Shown one piece after another: positions 35,324 through 44,428 of a stretch of 64,000 nucleotides of DNA (positions are counted from its first letter, which is position 1; each line of letters starts with the position of its first letter). The DNA is taken from NCBI RefSeq assembly GCF_000717715.1, contig NZ_JOAI01000012.1:62001-126000 (forward strand), in the 5' to 3' direction. Below the pieces are notes generated by a model. That model was given only the letters and a program-made list of their open reading frames with translations. It was not told the DNA's origin and made no database searches. Both the position numbers and the translations under genes were made by a program. The DNA comes from Streptomyces sp. NRRL B-24484 (lineage in GTDB: Bacteria > Actinomycetota > Actinomycetes > Streptomycetales > Streptomycetaceae).

Positions 35324-36436
35324 CTACAGGCCGTCCGGGAACAAAGCGGCCTGGTCGGTCGTCTTCGCCCCGCCGCCCTGTGCGGGCGGGGCCATCCCGA
35401 GGTGCCGCCACGCCGCGGCGGTCGCGATCCGGCCGCGCGGCGTCCGGGCCAGCAGACCCTCGCGGACGAGGAAGGGCTCGGCGACCTCCTCGACCGTCTC
35501 GGCCTCCTCCCCCACCGCGACGGCGAGGGTCGACAGGCCGACCGGGCCGCCGCCGAACAGCCGCAGCAGCGCGTCCAGCACCGCGCGGTCCAGCCGGTCC
35601 AGGCCGCGGGCGTCCACCTCGTACACGTCCAGCGCCTGGGCGGAGATCTCGCGGGTGACCCGGCCGTCGTGCCTGACCTGCGCGTAGTCGCGGACGCGGC
35701 GCAGCAGCCGGTTGGCGATGCGCGGGGTGCCGCGGGAGCGGCCGGCGATCTCGGCGGCGCCCGCCGGGTCGATGTGGACGTCCAGCAGGGCGGCGGAGCG
35801 GTGCACCACCTGCTGGAGCTCGGCGGGGGCGTAGAACTCCATGTGGCCGGTGAAGCCGAAGCGGTCGCGCAGCGGGGGCGGCAGCAGGCCGGCCCGGGTG
35901 GTGGCGCCGACCAGGGTGAACGGCGGCAGCTCCAGCGGGATGGCGGTGGCGCCGGGTCCCTTGCCGACGATGACGTCGACCCGGAAGTCCTCCATCGCCA
36001 TGTAGAGCATCTCCTCGGCCGGCCGGGACATCCGGTGGATCTCGTCGAGGAAGAGGACCTCGCCCTCGGTGAGCGAGGAGAGGATCGCGGCGAGGTCGCC
36101 GGCGTGCTGGATGGCCGGGCCGGAGGTGATCCGGATCGGCGCGCCCAGCTCGGCGGCGATGATCATCGACAGGGTGGTCTTGCCGAGCCCGGGCGGGCCG
36201 CTGAGCAGCACGTGGTCCGGGGCGGTGCCGCGCTGGCGGGCGGCCTGGAGCACCAGGGAGAGCTGCTCGCGGACGCGCTCCTGGCCGATGAACTCCTCCA
36301 GCAGCTTCGGCCGCAGGGCCGCCTCGACGGCCTGGTCCTCGCCGTCGGCGGCCGCCCCCACCAGCCGGTCTGCCGCCGGGCGGTCGGCGGGGTCGGTGTC
36401 GTACGGGCTCATCGGGAGCGGCTCCAAAGTCGACAT
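35324..36436 (-). CDS. ruvB: Holliday junction branch-migration ATPase RuvB
   Basis: A 370-residue AAA+ motor that drives branch migration with RuvA. It has [11 protein letters not shown], Walker [11 protein letters not shown] near residue 79, Walker [12 protein letters not shown] near 128, the beta-hairpin region, sensor 1 [11 protein letters not shown] near 174, arginine finger PLRDRFGF near 188, and the winged-helix C-terminus ending [14 protein letters not shown]. It ends the ruvC-ruvA-ruvB set, 88 nt after ruvA, and is 175 nt upstream of yajC. Confidence 0.97.
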   Translation of the reverse strand: MSTLEPLPMSPYDTDPADRPAADRLVGAAADGEDQAVEAALRPKLLEEFIGQERVREQLSLVLQAARQRGTAPDHVLLSGPPGLGKTTLSMIIAAELGAPIRITSGPAIQHAGDLAAILSSLTEGEVLFLDEIHRMSRPAEEMLYMAMEDFRVDVIVGKGPGATAIPLELPPFTLVGATTRAGLLPPPLRDRFGFTGHMEFYAPAELQQVVHRSAALLDVHIDPAGAAEIAGRSRGTPRIANRLLRRVRDYAQVRHDGRVTREISAQALDVYEVDARGLDRLDRAVLDALLRLFGGGPVGLSTLAVAVGEEAETVEEVAEPFLVREGLLARTPRGRIATAAAWRHLGMAPPAQGGGAKTTDQAALFPDGL

Positions 36437-36524
36437 GACGACTGGTCGTCAGATGGTCAAAGCGTCGGCGGTCGGACGGGTCCGGCGGCGGTCGCGGCCG
36501 GCCGGCGGGCCCGGTCGCGGCCGG

Positions 36525-37136
36525 TCAGCGCGTCCGGTTGAGGCCGCGCAGGGCGGCCCGCAGCAGGGCGCCGACGTCCGGCACCGGCTGCGCCTCGGCC
36601 TCCGGGGTGACCGCGGCGACGGCCTCGTCGGCCTCGCGGGGAGCGTAGCCGAGACCGACCAGGGCCGCGTGCAGCTGCTCGTGCCAGGGGGCCGGGCCGG
36701 TGGCGACCGGCTTCTGCGCGGGGACGGCGCCGTGCGGGGCGCCGAGCTTGTCCTTGTACTCCAGCAGCAGCTTGGCGGCCTTCGCCTTGCCGATGCCGGG
36801 CACCGCGATCAGCGCCTTCTCGTCGCCGCCGGCGACCGCGGCGCGCAGCGCGTCCGGGCTGTGCACGGCGAGCATCGCCTGGGCCAGCCGCGGGCCGACG
36901 CCGGGGGCGGCCTGCAGGATCTCGAAGAGGGCCCGCTCGTCGTCGTCGGCGAAGCCGAACAGGGTGAGCGAGTCCTCGCGCACCACCAGCGAGGTGGCGA
37001 GCCGGGCGGTCTCGCCGAGCCGCAGCCCGGCGAGCGTGTTCGGGGTGCACTGGACGGCCATGCCGACCCCGCCGACCTCGACGACGGCCGTGCCGGCCGC
37101 GATGTGGGCCACCGGGCCCTGGACGAAGGCGATCAT
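36525..37136 (-). CDS. ruvA: Holliday junction DNA helicase subunit RuvA
   Basis: A 203-residue protein that binds four-way junctions as a tetramer. The N-terminal OB domain ([15 protein letters not shown]) is followed by two helix-hairpin-helix motifs ([16 protein letters not shown] near 75; [16 protein letters not shown] near 110), a flexible linker and the C-terminal RuvB-binding three-helix domain ([17 protein letters not shown]). The ATG at 37136 overlaps the ruvC stop by 4 nt. Confidence 0.96.
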   Translation of the reverse strand: MIAFVQGPVAHIAAGTAVVEVGGVGMAVQCTPNTLAGLRLGETARLATSLVVREDSLTLFGFADDDERALFEILQAAPGVGPRLAQAMLAVHSPDALRAAVAGGDEKALIAVPGIGKAKAAKLLLEYKDKLGAPHGAVPAQKPVATGPAPWHEQLHAALVGLGYAPREADEAVAAVTPEAEAQPVPDVGALLRAALRGLNRTR

Positions 37137-37702
37137 CGGCGGTGCTCCTGACGTGCGGCGGGGCGTCGGGCCGCGGGCGCGGCGGGCGCCGGTGCGGCCT
37201 TGGCGAGTGCGGCGGCGATGCGGCCCTGGGCGCCGCCCCGCCAGATGTGGCAGATGGCGAGGGCGAGGGCGTCGGCGGCGTCGGCCGGCTTCGGCGGGGC
37301 GTCCAGCCGGAGCAGGCGCTGCACCATGGCGGTGACCTGGGCCTTGTCGGCCCGGCCCGAGCCGGTGACGGCGGCCTTGACCTCGCTCGGGGTGTGCAGG
37401 GTGACGGGGATGCCGCGGCGGGTGGCGCAGAGCATGGCTACGGCGCTGGCCTGGGCGGTGCCCATCACGGTGCGGACGTTGTGCTGGGCGAAGACCCGCT
37501 CGACGGCGACCAGGTCGGGCCGGTGCTCGTCCAGCCACTGCTCCAGGCCCTGCTCTATCTGTAGCAGGCGCACGCCGATCTCCGCGTCGACCGGGGTGCG
37601 CACCACGCCGACGCCGACCATCCGCAGCGGCCGGCCGGGGGCGCCGTCGACCACGCCGACACCGCACCTGGTCAGCCCCGGGTCCACGCCCAGTACCCGC
37701 AC
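37133..37702 (-). CDS. ruvC: Holliday junction resolvase RuvC
   Basis: A 189-residue RNase H-fold nuclease that cuts Holliday junctions. The four acidic catalytic residues are in [12 protein letters not shown] (Asp7), [11 protein letters not shown] (Glu near 70), and the C-terminal [12 protein letters not shown] (two Asp near 140). The C-terminus is extended by about 25 Ala/Pro/Arg-rich residues. The GTG at 37702 gives the standard VRVLGVDPG start. First of the ruvCAB genes. Confidence 0.96.
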   Translation of the reverse strand: MRVLGVDPGLTRCGVGVVDGAPGRPLRMVGVGVVRTPVDAEIGVRLLQIEQGLEQWLDEHRPDLVAVERVFAQHNVRTVMGTAQASAVAMLCATRRGIPVTLHTPSEVKAAVTGSGRADKAQVTAMVQRLLRLDAPPKPADAADALALAICHIWRGGAQGRIAAALAKAAPAPAAPAARRPAARQEHRR

Positions 37703-37803
37703 TCCGCACCCCGTCTTCCGTGTCGTCGCCCGGCCCGCTCCCGCGGCCCTCCGCAGGGTACCGGGCGGCACCGACAACGCCCGCGCCACCGCACCCGAAC
37801 ACG

Positions 37804-37840
37804 CCGCCGCCCGGCGGTCACGGGGACTGCCGGGCGGCGG
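37804..37840 (-). terminator. Hairpin between yebC and ruvC
   Basis: A 12-bp stem (CCGCCGCCCGGC / GCCGGGCGGCGG) with a 13-nt loop begins 11 nt after the yebC stop. It may end the yebC transcript or attenuate ruvCAB. Confidence 0.6.
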
Positions 37841-37851
37841 GACGGGCGTGA

Positions 37852-38607
37852 TCAGGCGTCGAGCTCGGCCATGATCTCGTCGGAGACGTCGAAGTTGGCG
37901 AAGACGTTCTGCACGTCGTCGCTGTCCTCCAGCGCGTCGATCAGCTTGAAGATCTTGCGGGCGCCCTCGGCGTCCAGCTCGACCTGCACGCTGGGCACGA
38001 AGTTGGCGTCGGCCGAGTCGTAGTCGATGCCGGCGTCGACCAGCGAGCTGCGGACGGCGACCAGGTCGGTGGCCTCGGAGACCACCTCGAAGGCCTCGCC
38101 GAGGTCGTTGACCTCCTCGGCGCCCGCCTCCAGGACGACGTCGAGCACCTTGTCCTCGTCCACGCCGTCGGCCTTGGGGACGATCACGACGCCCTTGCGG
38201 GTGAACATGTAGGACACCGAGCCCGGGTCGGCCATCGAGCCGCCGTTGCGGGTCATCGCGACGCGGACGTCGGAGGCCGCGCGGTTGCGGTTGTCGGTGA
38301 GGCACTCGATGAGGACGGCCACGCCGTTCGGGCCGTAGCCCTCGTACATGATCGTCGAGTAGTCCGCGCCGCCGGCCTCGGCACCGGAGCCGCGCTTGAC
38401 GGCCCGGTTGATGTTGTCGATCGGGACGGAGCTCTTCTTCGCCTTCTGGATGGCGTCGTACAGCGTGGGGTTGCCGGCCGGGTCGCCGCCGCCGGTGCGC
38501 GCCGCCACCTCGATGTTCTTGATCATCTTGGCGAAGAGCTTGCCGCGCTTGGCGTCGATCACGGCCTTCTTGTGCTTGGTGGTAGCCCACTTAGAGTGGC
38601 CGGACAT
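37852..38607 (-). CDS. yebC: YebC/TACO1-family protein
   Basis: A 251-residue three-domain protein that begins [20 protein letters not shown], the family signature, followed by [17 protein letters not shown], then [19 protein letters not shown] and an acidic C-terminus. Once annotated as a transcription factor, the family is now linked to translation of difficult proline-rich stretches. That fits a proteome rich in proline runs, but this is an inference. Upstream of ruvCAB, the usual order. Confidence 0.95.
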   Translation of the reverse strand: MSGHSKWATTKHKKAVIDAKRGKLFAKMIKNIEVAARTGGGDPAGNPTLYDAIQKAKKSSVPIDNINRAVKRGSGAEAGGADYSTIMYEGYGPNGVAVLIECLTDNRNRAASDVRVAMTRNGGSMADPGSVSYMFTRKGVVIVPKADGVDEDKVLDVVLEAGAEEVNDLGEAFEVVSEATDLVAVRSSLVDAGIDYDSADANFVPSVQVELDAEGARKIFKLIDALEDSDDVQNVFANFDVSDEIMAELDA

Positions 38608-38706
38608 CGCCAGCTCCTTTACGTCGCCAAAGGGAAATGAACAGAGGAGATCTTACCGGTGTCGTCACCGCGAGGTGGCACACGGTCAGCGCGCCGTCCG
38701 CGGGAC

Positions 38707-39324
38707 TCAGCGCCGGGCGTCCTCGACCATGCGCACGAAGTACTCGTGCACCCGGTGGTCGCCGGTGAGCTCGGGGTGGAACGAGGTCGCCAGCAGGTGG
38801 CCCTGGCGGACGGCCACGATCCGGCTGTCCGGGCCGTCGGCGGCCGGCACCTCGGCCAGCACCTCGACGCCCGCCCCGACCGACTCGACCCAGGGGGCGC
38901 GGATGAACACGCCGTTGACCGGCGTACCCTCCAGGCCGCGGAAGTCGACGGCCGACTCGAAGGACTCGTTCTGCCGGCCGAAGGCGTTGCGGCGCACCGT
39001 CATGTCGATGCCGCCGACGGTCTCCTGGTCGTCCCGCCCGTCGAGGATCTTGTCGGCCAGCATGATCATGCCGGCGCAGGTGCCGTAGACGGGCATGCCG
39101 TCGGCCACCCGGGCCCGCAGCGGGTCCATCACGCCGAACAGCAGCGCCAGCTTGGACATGGTGGTGGACTCACCGCCGGGGATCACCAGCGCGTCCACCT
39201 CGGCGAGCTCCTCGGCACGGCGCACCGGCCGGGCGACCGCGTCGGCGGCGGCCAGCGCGATGAGGTGCTCGCGGACGTCGCCCTGGAGGGCCAGGACGCC
39301 GATGGTCGGGGTGCTGCTGGACAC
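38707..39324 (-). CDS. pdxT: Pyridoxal 5'-phosphate synthase glutaminase subunit PdxT
   Basis: Class I amidotransferase that releases ammonia from glutamine for PdxS. The 205-residue protein has [13 protein letters not shown], the [10 protein letters not shown] motif near 50, the nucleophile Cys in [11 protein letters not shown] near 82, and the His/Glu of [13 protein letters not shown] near 180. The GTG at 39324 is preceded by AAGAGGT. It follows pdxS, with a strong hairpin in the 88-nt gap. Confidence 0.96.
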   Translation of the reverse strand: MSSSTPTIGVLALQGDVREHLIALAAADAVARPVRRAEELAEVDALVIPGGESTTMSKLALLFGVMDPLRARVADGMPVYGTCAGMIMLADKILDGRDDQETVGGIDMTVRRNAFGRQNESFESAVDFRGLEGTPVNGVFIRAPWVESVGAGVEVLAEVPAADGPDSRIVAVRQGHLLATSFHPELTGDHRVHEYFVRMVEDARR

Positions 39325-39359
39325 GGTGGTTACCTCTTCGGTCGTGGCGGGGGGACGTG

Positions 39360-39400
39360 CGCCGGCCCGCCGCGCGGACGTGCTGTGCGGCGGGCCGGCG
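39360..39400 (-). terminator. Hairpin between pdxS and pdxT
   Basis: A perfect 14-bp stem (CGCCGGCCCGCCGC / GCGGCGGGCCGGCG) with a 13-nt loop lies in the pdxS-pdxT gap. It could lower pdxT expression relative to pdxS or stabilise the pdxS mRNA end. Confidence 0.65.
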
Positions 39401-39412
39401 TGGCGCGGGTGG

Positions 39413-40324
39413 TTACCAGCCGCGGTTGGCGTAGCGCTCGGTCTCCGGCAGGGTGTCGCAGTTGATGCCGACCATGGCCTCGCCGAGGTTGCGGGAGGCG
39501 TCCGCAATGATCTTCGGGTCGTCGAAGAAGGTGGTGGCCTTCACGATGGCGGCGGCGCGCTTGGCCGGGTCGCCGGACTTGAAGATGCCGGAGCCGACGA
39601 AGACGCCCTCGGCACCGAGCTGGCGCATCAGCGCGGCGTCGGCCGGGGTGGCGACACCGCCGGCGGAGAACAGCACGACCGGCAGCTTGCCGAGCTCGGC
39701 GACCTCCTTGACGAGCTCGTACGGGGCGCGCAGCTCCTTGGCGGCGGCGTACAGCTCGTTGTTGTCGAAGCCGCGCAGCTTGGCGATCTCGTTCTTGATC
39801 TGGCGCAGGTGGCGGACGGCCTCGACGACGTTGCCGGTGCCGGCCTCGCCCTTGGAGCGGATCATGGCCGCGCCCTCGGCGATGCGGCGCAGGGCCTCGC
39901 CGAGGTTGGTGGCGCCGCAGACGAAGGGAGTGGTGAACGCCCACTTGTCGGAGTGGTTGACCTCGTCGGCCGGGGTGAGGACCTCGGACTCGTCGATGTA
40001 GTCGACACCGAGCGACTGGAGGACCTGGGCCTCGACGAAGTGGCCGATGCGGGACTTGGCCATGACGGGGATGGAGACCGCGGAGATGATCTCCTCGATC
40101 ATGTTCGGGTCGGACATCCGGGCCACGCCGCCGTCCTTGCGGATGTCGGCGGGCACGCGCTCCAGGGCCATGACCGCGACGGCACCGGCGTCCTCGGCGA
40201 TCTTCGCCTGCTCGGCGTTGACCACGTCCATGATCACACCGCCCTTGAGCTGCTCGGCCATGCCGCGCTTGACCCGGGCGGTGCCGATCTGCGGCTGGTC
40301 TGCGGTGATGGGGGTGGTGGACAC
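39413..40324 (-). CDS. pdxS: Pyridoxal 5'-phosphate synthase lyase subunit PdxS
   Basis: Builds PLP from ribose 5-phosphate, glyceraldehyde 3-phosphate and ammonia. About 303 residues in a TIM-barrel, extremely conserved: [40 protein letters not shown], the catalytic Lys in [27 protein letters not shown], and [13 protein letters not shown] chose the GTG at 40324, which has GTGAGG upstream; a GTG at 40336 is possible. First gene of the pdxS-pdxT pair; no adjacent pdxR regulator is present. Confidence 0.97.
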   Translation of the reverse strand: MSTTPITADQPQIGTARVKRGMAEQLKGGVIMDVVNAEQAKIAEDAGAVAVMALERVPADIRKDGGVARMSDPNMIEEIISAVSIPVMAKSRIGHFVEAQVLQSLGVDYIDESEVLTPADEVNHSDKWAFTTPFVCGATNLGEALRRIAEGAAMIRSKGEAGTGNVVEAVRHLRQIKNEIAKLRGFDNNELYAAAKELRAPYELVKEVAELGKLPVVLFSAGGVATPADAALMRQLGAEGVFVGSGIFKSGDPAKRAAAIVKATTFFDDPKIIADASRNLGEAMVGINCDTLPETERYANRGW

Positions 40325-40441
40325 GTAAGACCTCACTCGAAGATGAACCAGTGCTATCGACTTATCGTAGGCCCGGAACGCCCCTTACCGATGCGCCATA
40401 CAGTCCAGCCGGACCGTCCGGGTACGACAAACAGTAGCCGT

Positions 40442-40987
40442 TCAGGCCGGTGCGCCTTCGGGGGTGAGCGCCGCCGGGGGCTCGTCGTCCATCTCGAACG
40501 CCATCGGGAAGGGCGCGCGCCCGGCCAGCCGGAAGTACCGGACGAGGCGGTGCTCGCGCACCGCACGGGCCGCCCGGACGGCGTCGTTGTGGAACCGCCG
40601 CGCCATCGGCACCCGGCGCACCGCGGCCGTGAGATCCGTCACGGCCTCCTTGCCGCCGGGCGCGTCCAGCAGCGCCGCGACCTGCTCGGGCTCGGCGAAG
40701 ACCGCGCGCAGCGCCAGGCTCAGCTCGCTCTCCGCGACCTCCCGGTGCTCGTCCTCGGCCTGTCGGGCGGCGTGCGAGGCCTCGTACAGCAGCAGCGAGG
40801 CCGCCGGGTCGAGCAGCGAGGAGGTGGCCAGTTCCTGGGCCACCGAGGCGCGGCGCACCAGCTGGGCGTCGAGCGAGGCCCGGGCGGCGTCGATCCGCGC
40901 GTGCAGCCGGTCCAGCCGGCCGGCCGTCCAGCTCAGGTACATCGCGAAGAGCACGACCGCGACGGCGGCCCAGATCCAGGTAGTCAC
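40442..40987 (-). CDS. LemA-like membrane protein
   Basis: A 181-residue protein with an N-terminal membrane helix (residues 3-20, TWIWAAVAVVLFAMYLS) and a long helical region. The pattern RLHARIDAARASLDAQLVRR resembles the LemA family's helix, in which a short outside tail precedes a four-helix cytoplasmic or external bundle. It ends MAFEMDDEPPAALTPEG. Resemblance to LemA is by pattern only. Neighbours are pdxS and a tautomerase-like gene, with an 11-nt gap to the latter suggesting co-transcription. Confidence 0.72.
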   Translation of the reverse strand: MTTWIWAAVAVVLFAMYLSWTAGRLDRLHARIDAARASLDAQLVRRASVAQELATSSLLDPAASLLLYEASHAARQAEDEHREVAESELSLALRAVFAEPEQVAALLDAPGGKEAVTDLTAAVRRVPMARRFHNDAVRAARAVREHRLVRYFRLAGRAPFPMAFEMDDEPPAALTPEGAPA

Positions 40988-40998
40988 GGCCGGTCAGG

Positions 40999-41343
40999 CT
41001 ACAGGGCGGCCGCCCGGTAGACGTCGCGGTCCAGCTCCACCACGTTGACGGCCAGGTGCACCCGCCCGCCGCCGACGTGCCGCTTCAGCAGGTCCAGCAC
41101 GGCCTCGCTCAGCGCCGTCCGGGCCTCGGGGGCACGCCCGGCGAGGATCTTCAGTTCCAGGTACACCATGGCCCGCTCCGGGTCGCCGTCGCCGAGGAAG
41201 GTGTCCTCGACCGGGCGGAAGCGGGTCTTGCACGACTCGACCGTGGTGTCGATCGCGGCCGCCACCAGCGGGTGCAGCTCGGCGGCGAAGGCCCGGCGGT
41301 CGAAACCGAGGCGCGGCGAGTAGTCGACGGAGATCTGCGGCAC
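40999..41343 (-). CDS. 5-carboxymethyl-2-hydroxymuconate isomerase-like (tautomerase superfamily) protein
   Basis: A 114-residue protein that begins MPQISVDYSPRL, giving the Pro1 catalytic residue of the tautomerase superfamily after Met removal. It continues with KTRFRPVEDTFLGDG and HVGGGRVHLAVNVVELDRDVY, matching CHMI-type proteins such as HpcD/HpaF. No other homoprotocatechuate genes are nearby, so the degradative role is doubtful and the true substrate is unknown. It lies between the LemA-like gene and pimA on the same strand. Confidence 0.75.
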   Translation of the reverse strand: MPQISVDYSPRLGFDRRAFAAELHPLVAAAIDTTVESCKTRFRPVEDTFLGDGDPERAMVYLELKILAGRAPEARTALSEAVLDLLKRHVGGGRVHLAVNVVELDRDVYRAAAL

Positions 41344-41398
41344 GGGGCCCCCTCTGGTGTGTGCGCTCGCCCGACGGTCGGGCCTGCGGGTGTGCGGG

Positions 41399-42589
41399 TC
41401 AGTCGCGGGCGGCCAGGCCGAACCGCTCCCGCCAGCCCACCCGCTCGTCCTCGGCCACCGGCGGCATGCCGTCGGTGACCGTCTCGTAGACCGACAGGAT
41501 GTCCGCGCCGACCGTCTCCCAGTCGAACCGGCGGACGTGCCGGGAGGCCGCCTCGCGCAGGTCGCGCAGCCGCTCCGGGTCGCCGAGCAGCTTCACCGCG
41601 GCCGCGGCCAGCGCATCGGCGTCCTCGACCGGGAACAGCTCGCCGGCCGCGCCGCCGTCCAGCACCTGCCGGAAGGCGTCGAGGTCGCTGGCGAGCACCG
41701 GCGCCCCGGCCGACATCGCCTCGACCAGGATGATGCCGAAGCTCTCGCCGCCGGTGTTCGGCGCGACGTAGAGGTCCACGCTGCGCAGCAGCCGGGCCTT
41801 CTCCTCGTCGCTCACCATGCCGAGGAACTCGACCTGGGCCCGCACCTCGGGGGCCAGCCCCTCGACGGCCTCCTCGCGGTCGCCCTTGCCGGCGACCAGC
41901 AGCCGGGTGCCGGGCCGCTCCTCCAGGATCCGGGGCAGCGCGGCGAGCAGTGTCGGCAGGCCCTTGCGCGGCTCGTTGATCCGGCCGATGAAGCCGATCG
42001 TCGCCGGGGCGCCGGTGCCGGCGAGCACGCCGCCCCGCCAGCGCGGATCGGGCTTGGCGTCGGCGAAGAAGCGGACGTCCACGCCGTTCGGGATGACCAC
42101 CGCGTCGCCGCCGAGGTGCTCGACCAGGGTGCGCCGGGCGTACTCGCTGACCGCGATCCGGGCGGACATCTTCTCCAGCCCCGGCTGCAGGATCGGCGAG
42201 GCGGCGATCATCGCCCGCGACCGCGGGTTGGACGTGTGGAAGGTGCCCACCATCGGCCCGGACGCCGACCAGGCGGCCAGCATCGACAGGCTCGGCGAGG
42301 AGGGCTCGTGGACGTGCAGGATGTCGAAGCGCCCGTCGTTCAGCCAGCGCCGCACCCGGGCGGCCGACAGGATGCCGAAGCTGAGCCGCGCCACCGAGCC
42401 GTTGTAGGGCACGGCGACGGCCCGGCCCGCCGAGACGACGTACGGCGGCAGCGCCGACTCGTCCTCGGCCGGGGCCAGCACCGAGACCTCGTGGCCCAGC
42501 CGGATCAGGTGCTCCGCGAGGTCGCGGATGTGGAACTGCACGCCGCCGGGAACGTCCCAGTCGTACGGGCAGACGATGCCGATCCTCAA
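41399..42589 (-). CDS. pimA: Phosphatidylinositol mannosyltransferase PimA
   Basis: A 396-residue GT4 glycosyltransferase that adds the first mannose to phosphatidylinositol on the inner membrane face. The N-terminus RIGIVCPYDWDVPGGVQFH is characteristic; GFIGRINEPRKGL near 200 and GGESFGIILVEAMSAGAPV near 280 are the GDP-mannose and GT-B C-terminal motifs. It starts at a TTG (42589) that overlaps the patA stop (TTGA). The pgsA-patA-pimA order equals the mycobacterial PIM locus, which supports PimA over a generic transferase. Confidence 0.92.
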   Translation of the reverse strand: MRIGIVCPYDWDVPGGVQFHIRDLAEHLIRLGHEVSVLAPAEDESALPPYVVSAGRAVAVPYNGSVARLSFGILSAARVRRWLNDGRFDILHVHEPSSPSLSMLAAWSASGPMVGTFHTSNPRSRAMIAASPILQPGLEKMSARIAVSEYARRTLVEHLGGDAVVIPNGVDVRFFADAKPDPRWRGGVLAGTGAPATIGFIGRINEPRKGLPTLLAALPRILEERPGTRLLVAGKGDREEAVEGLAPEVRAQVEFLGMVSDEEKARLLRSVDLYVAPNTGGESFGIILVEAMSAGAPVLASDLDAFRQVLDGGAAGELFPVEDADALAAAAVKLLGDPERLRDLREAASRHVRRFDWETVGADILSVYETVTDGMPPVAEDERVGWRERFGLAARD

Positions 42590-43512
42590 CGCTGCGCCCC
42601 CTGCCCCGCGCCGGCGGCGCGATCGGTGCCGAGGTCGGACAGCCACAGCTTCTGCAGCATGTGCCAGTCCTCGGCGTGCTCCCGGATTCCCTCGGCCCAC
42701 ACGTCGGCGAGGGCCTGCACCATGGCGGAGGTCCGCTCGCGCTGCTCGCCCTCGGCGGGCGGCGGGATCTCCGGGTGGATCTCGGCGTGCATCAGCGGGC
42801 CGTCGTACCAGAGCGTCACCGGGAAGAGCGCCGCGCCGGTGCGCAGCGCCAGCGCGGCCGGTCCGGCCGGCATCCGGGTCGGCTCGCCGAGGAAGTCGAC
42901 CTGGAGGCCGGCGGCGGACAGGTCTCGGTCGCCCAGCAGGCAGACCAGCTTGCCCTGGCGCAGCCGGCGGGCGAGCGTGCCGATCACCGACACGTCGGAG
43001 CCGGTCAGCGGCAGCACCTCCATGCCGAGGCCCTCGCGGTACGCCACGAAACGGTCGAACAGCTGCTCCGGCTTCAGCCGCTCGGCGACGGTGGTGAAGG
43101 GGTAGCCGCCCGCCGAGGCGATCCAGGCGCCGGCGAGGTCCCAGTTGCCCATGTGGGGCAGCGCGAGCACGGCGCCGCGGCCGGCGGCCATCGCCTCGTT
43201 CAGCTGCTCCAGGCCCTTGATCCGCATGGCGTCGGCGATCCGCGGCAGGCTCCAGGCCGGCAGCCGGAACGACTCCATCCAGTACCGCATGTAGGAGCGC
43301 ATCCCGGCCCGGGACAGCTCGCGCAGCCGTGCCTCGTCCGCCTCCGGGTGCACCCGGCGCAGGTTGGCCTCCAACTGCAGCACGCCCTTGCCGCGGCCGC
43401 GCCACACCCGGTCGGCGATCCGCTCGAACAGCGCACGGGCCACCCGCTCGGGCAGCCGCTTCACCACCGCCCAGCCGGTCGCGTACAGCCAGTAGACCAA
43501 TCGGTCCTTCAC
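42586..43512 (-). CDS. patA: Phosphatidylinositol mannoside acyltransferase
   Basis: A 308-residue membrane-associated acyltransferase of the LpxL/HtrB-like group that acylates a mannose of PIM. The HX4D motif is in ALPHMGNWDLAG near residue 125, then GDRDLSAAGLQVDFLG near 195 and MPAGPAALALRTGAALFPV near 215. The N-terminal amphipathic helix (VYWLYATGWAVVKRLP) suits membrane binding. The GTG at 43512 overlaps the pgsA stop and its own stop overlaps pimA, giving translational coupling. Confidence 0.92.
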   Translation of the reverse strand: MKDRLVYWLYATGWAVVKRLPERVARALFERIADRVWRGRGKGVLQLEANLRRVHPEADEARLRELSRAGMRSYMRYWMESFRLPAWSLPRIADAMRIKGLEQLNEAMAAGRGAVLALPHMGNWDLAGAWIASAGGYPFTTVAERLKPEQLFDRFVAYREGLGMEVLPLTGSDVSVIGTLARRLRQGKLVCLLGDRDLSAAGLQVDFLGEPTRMPAGPAALALRTGAALFPVTLWYDGPLMHAEIHPEIPPPAEGEQRERTSAMVQALADVWAEGIREHAEDWHMLQKLWLSDLGTDRAAGAGQGAQR

Positions 43513-44168
43513 GCCGCCCCCTCGACTCCCGCCGTCTCCCGGTCGGCCTCCTGGGCCTCCCGCCGCACCGTCAGGATGCGCTGCATCACCGTCACCAGGC
43601 TGCCCGCCGCGACCACCCAGAGGGCGAACGGCAGCAGCCACTCCACGTACGGCAGGCCGAACGCGTGCAGGCCCGCCACACCGGCCGCGACCAGGCTGAT
43701 CACCAGCCGCTCGGCCCGCTCGACCAGGCCGTTGACGTTCACCGGGAAGCCCAGGCTCTCGCCGCGGGCCTTGGTGTAGGAGACCACCTGGCCGCTGGCC
43801 AGGCAGAACACCGAAACGGCGCAGAGCAGGTCGTTGTTCCCGGTGCCCGCGTACCAGAGCGCCAGACCGCCGAAGATCGCGGCGTCCGCGACCCGGTCCA
43901 GCGTCGAGTCGAGGAACGCGCCCCACTTCGAGGAGCGCCCGGCCTGGCGGGCCATGTTTCCGTCGACCAGGTCGGAGAAGATGAAGAGGGTGATGGTGAT
44001 CGTGCCCCAGAAGAACTCCCCGCGGGGGAAGAACACCAGGGCGCCCGCCACCGACCCGGCCGTCCCGATCAGCGTCACGGCGTCCGGGCTGACGCCCCAG
44101 CGCAGCAGCATCGCGGCGAACGGCGTCAGAACACGTGTGAAGAAGGCACGCGCGTATTTGTTGAGCAT
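43509..44168 (-). CDS. pgsA: CDP-alcohol phosphatidyltransferase (phosphatidylinositol phosphate synthase)
   Basis: A 219-residue integral membrane enzyme. It contains the full CDP-alcohol transferase signature, DGx2ARx8Gx3Dx3D: DGNMAR near residue 70 followed by GAFLDSTLD. Six hydrophobic segments are visible. Next to patA and pimA it most likely makes phosphatidylinositol phosphate from CDP-diacylglycerol and inositol phosphate, the precursor of PIMs. The ATG at 44168 was used. It leads the pgsA-patA-pimA operon and is divergent from the EF-G2 gene, 261 nt away. Confidence 0.92.
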   Translation of the reverse strand: MLNKYARAFFTRVLTPFAAMLLRWGVSPDAVTLIGTAGSVAGALVFFPRGEFFWGTITITLFIFSDLVDGNMARQAGRSSKWGAFLDSTLDRVADAAIFGGLALWYAGTGNNDLLCAVSVFCLASGQVVSYTKARGESLGFPVNVNGLVERAERLVISLVAAGVAGLHAFGLPYVEWLLPFALWVVAAGSLVTVMQRILTVRREAQEADRETAGVEGAA

Positions 44169-44428
44169 GGCCTTCCGGACCGCTCCGATCTCACCGGACT
44201 CCGCCCGCGGCCCCTGTGCCGCCGGGCGGCCGAGCGGATCGGCCCGCCCGGCTGGACAATGGTATCCACGCTGATCGCGGGGCCTCGCCGCCCCACGCCC
44301 CCGAGCAGCCCGCCGGCCCGACCGGCCCACCACGCACGGCACGGAGGCGACCGACGCCCCGGCCGTGAGCACCGCTTGTGACCCGCGCGAGCGCGCCGCA
44401 GCCACCCGCGAACAGCAGGAGAGCAGCC

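Noticed and set aside
40999..41343. A homoprotocatechuate degradation cluster around the CHMI-like gene
   Set aside because: None of the other hpa/hpc genes is nearby; the surrounding genes are PIM and PLP biosynthesis.
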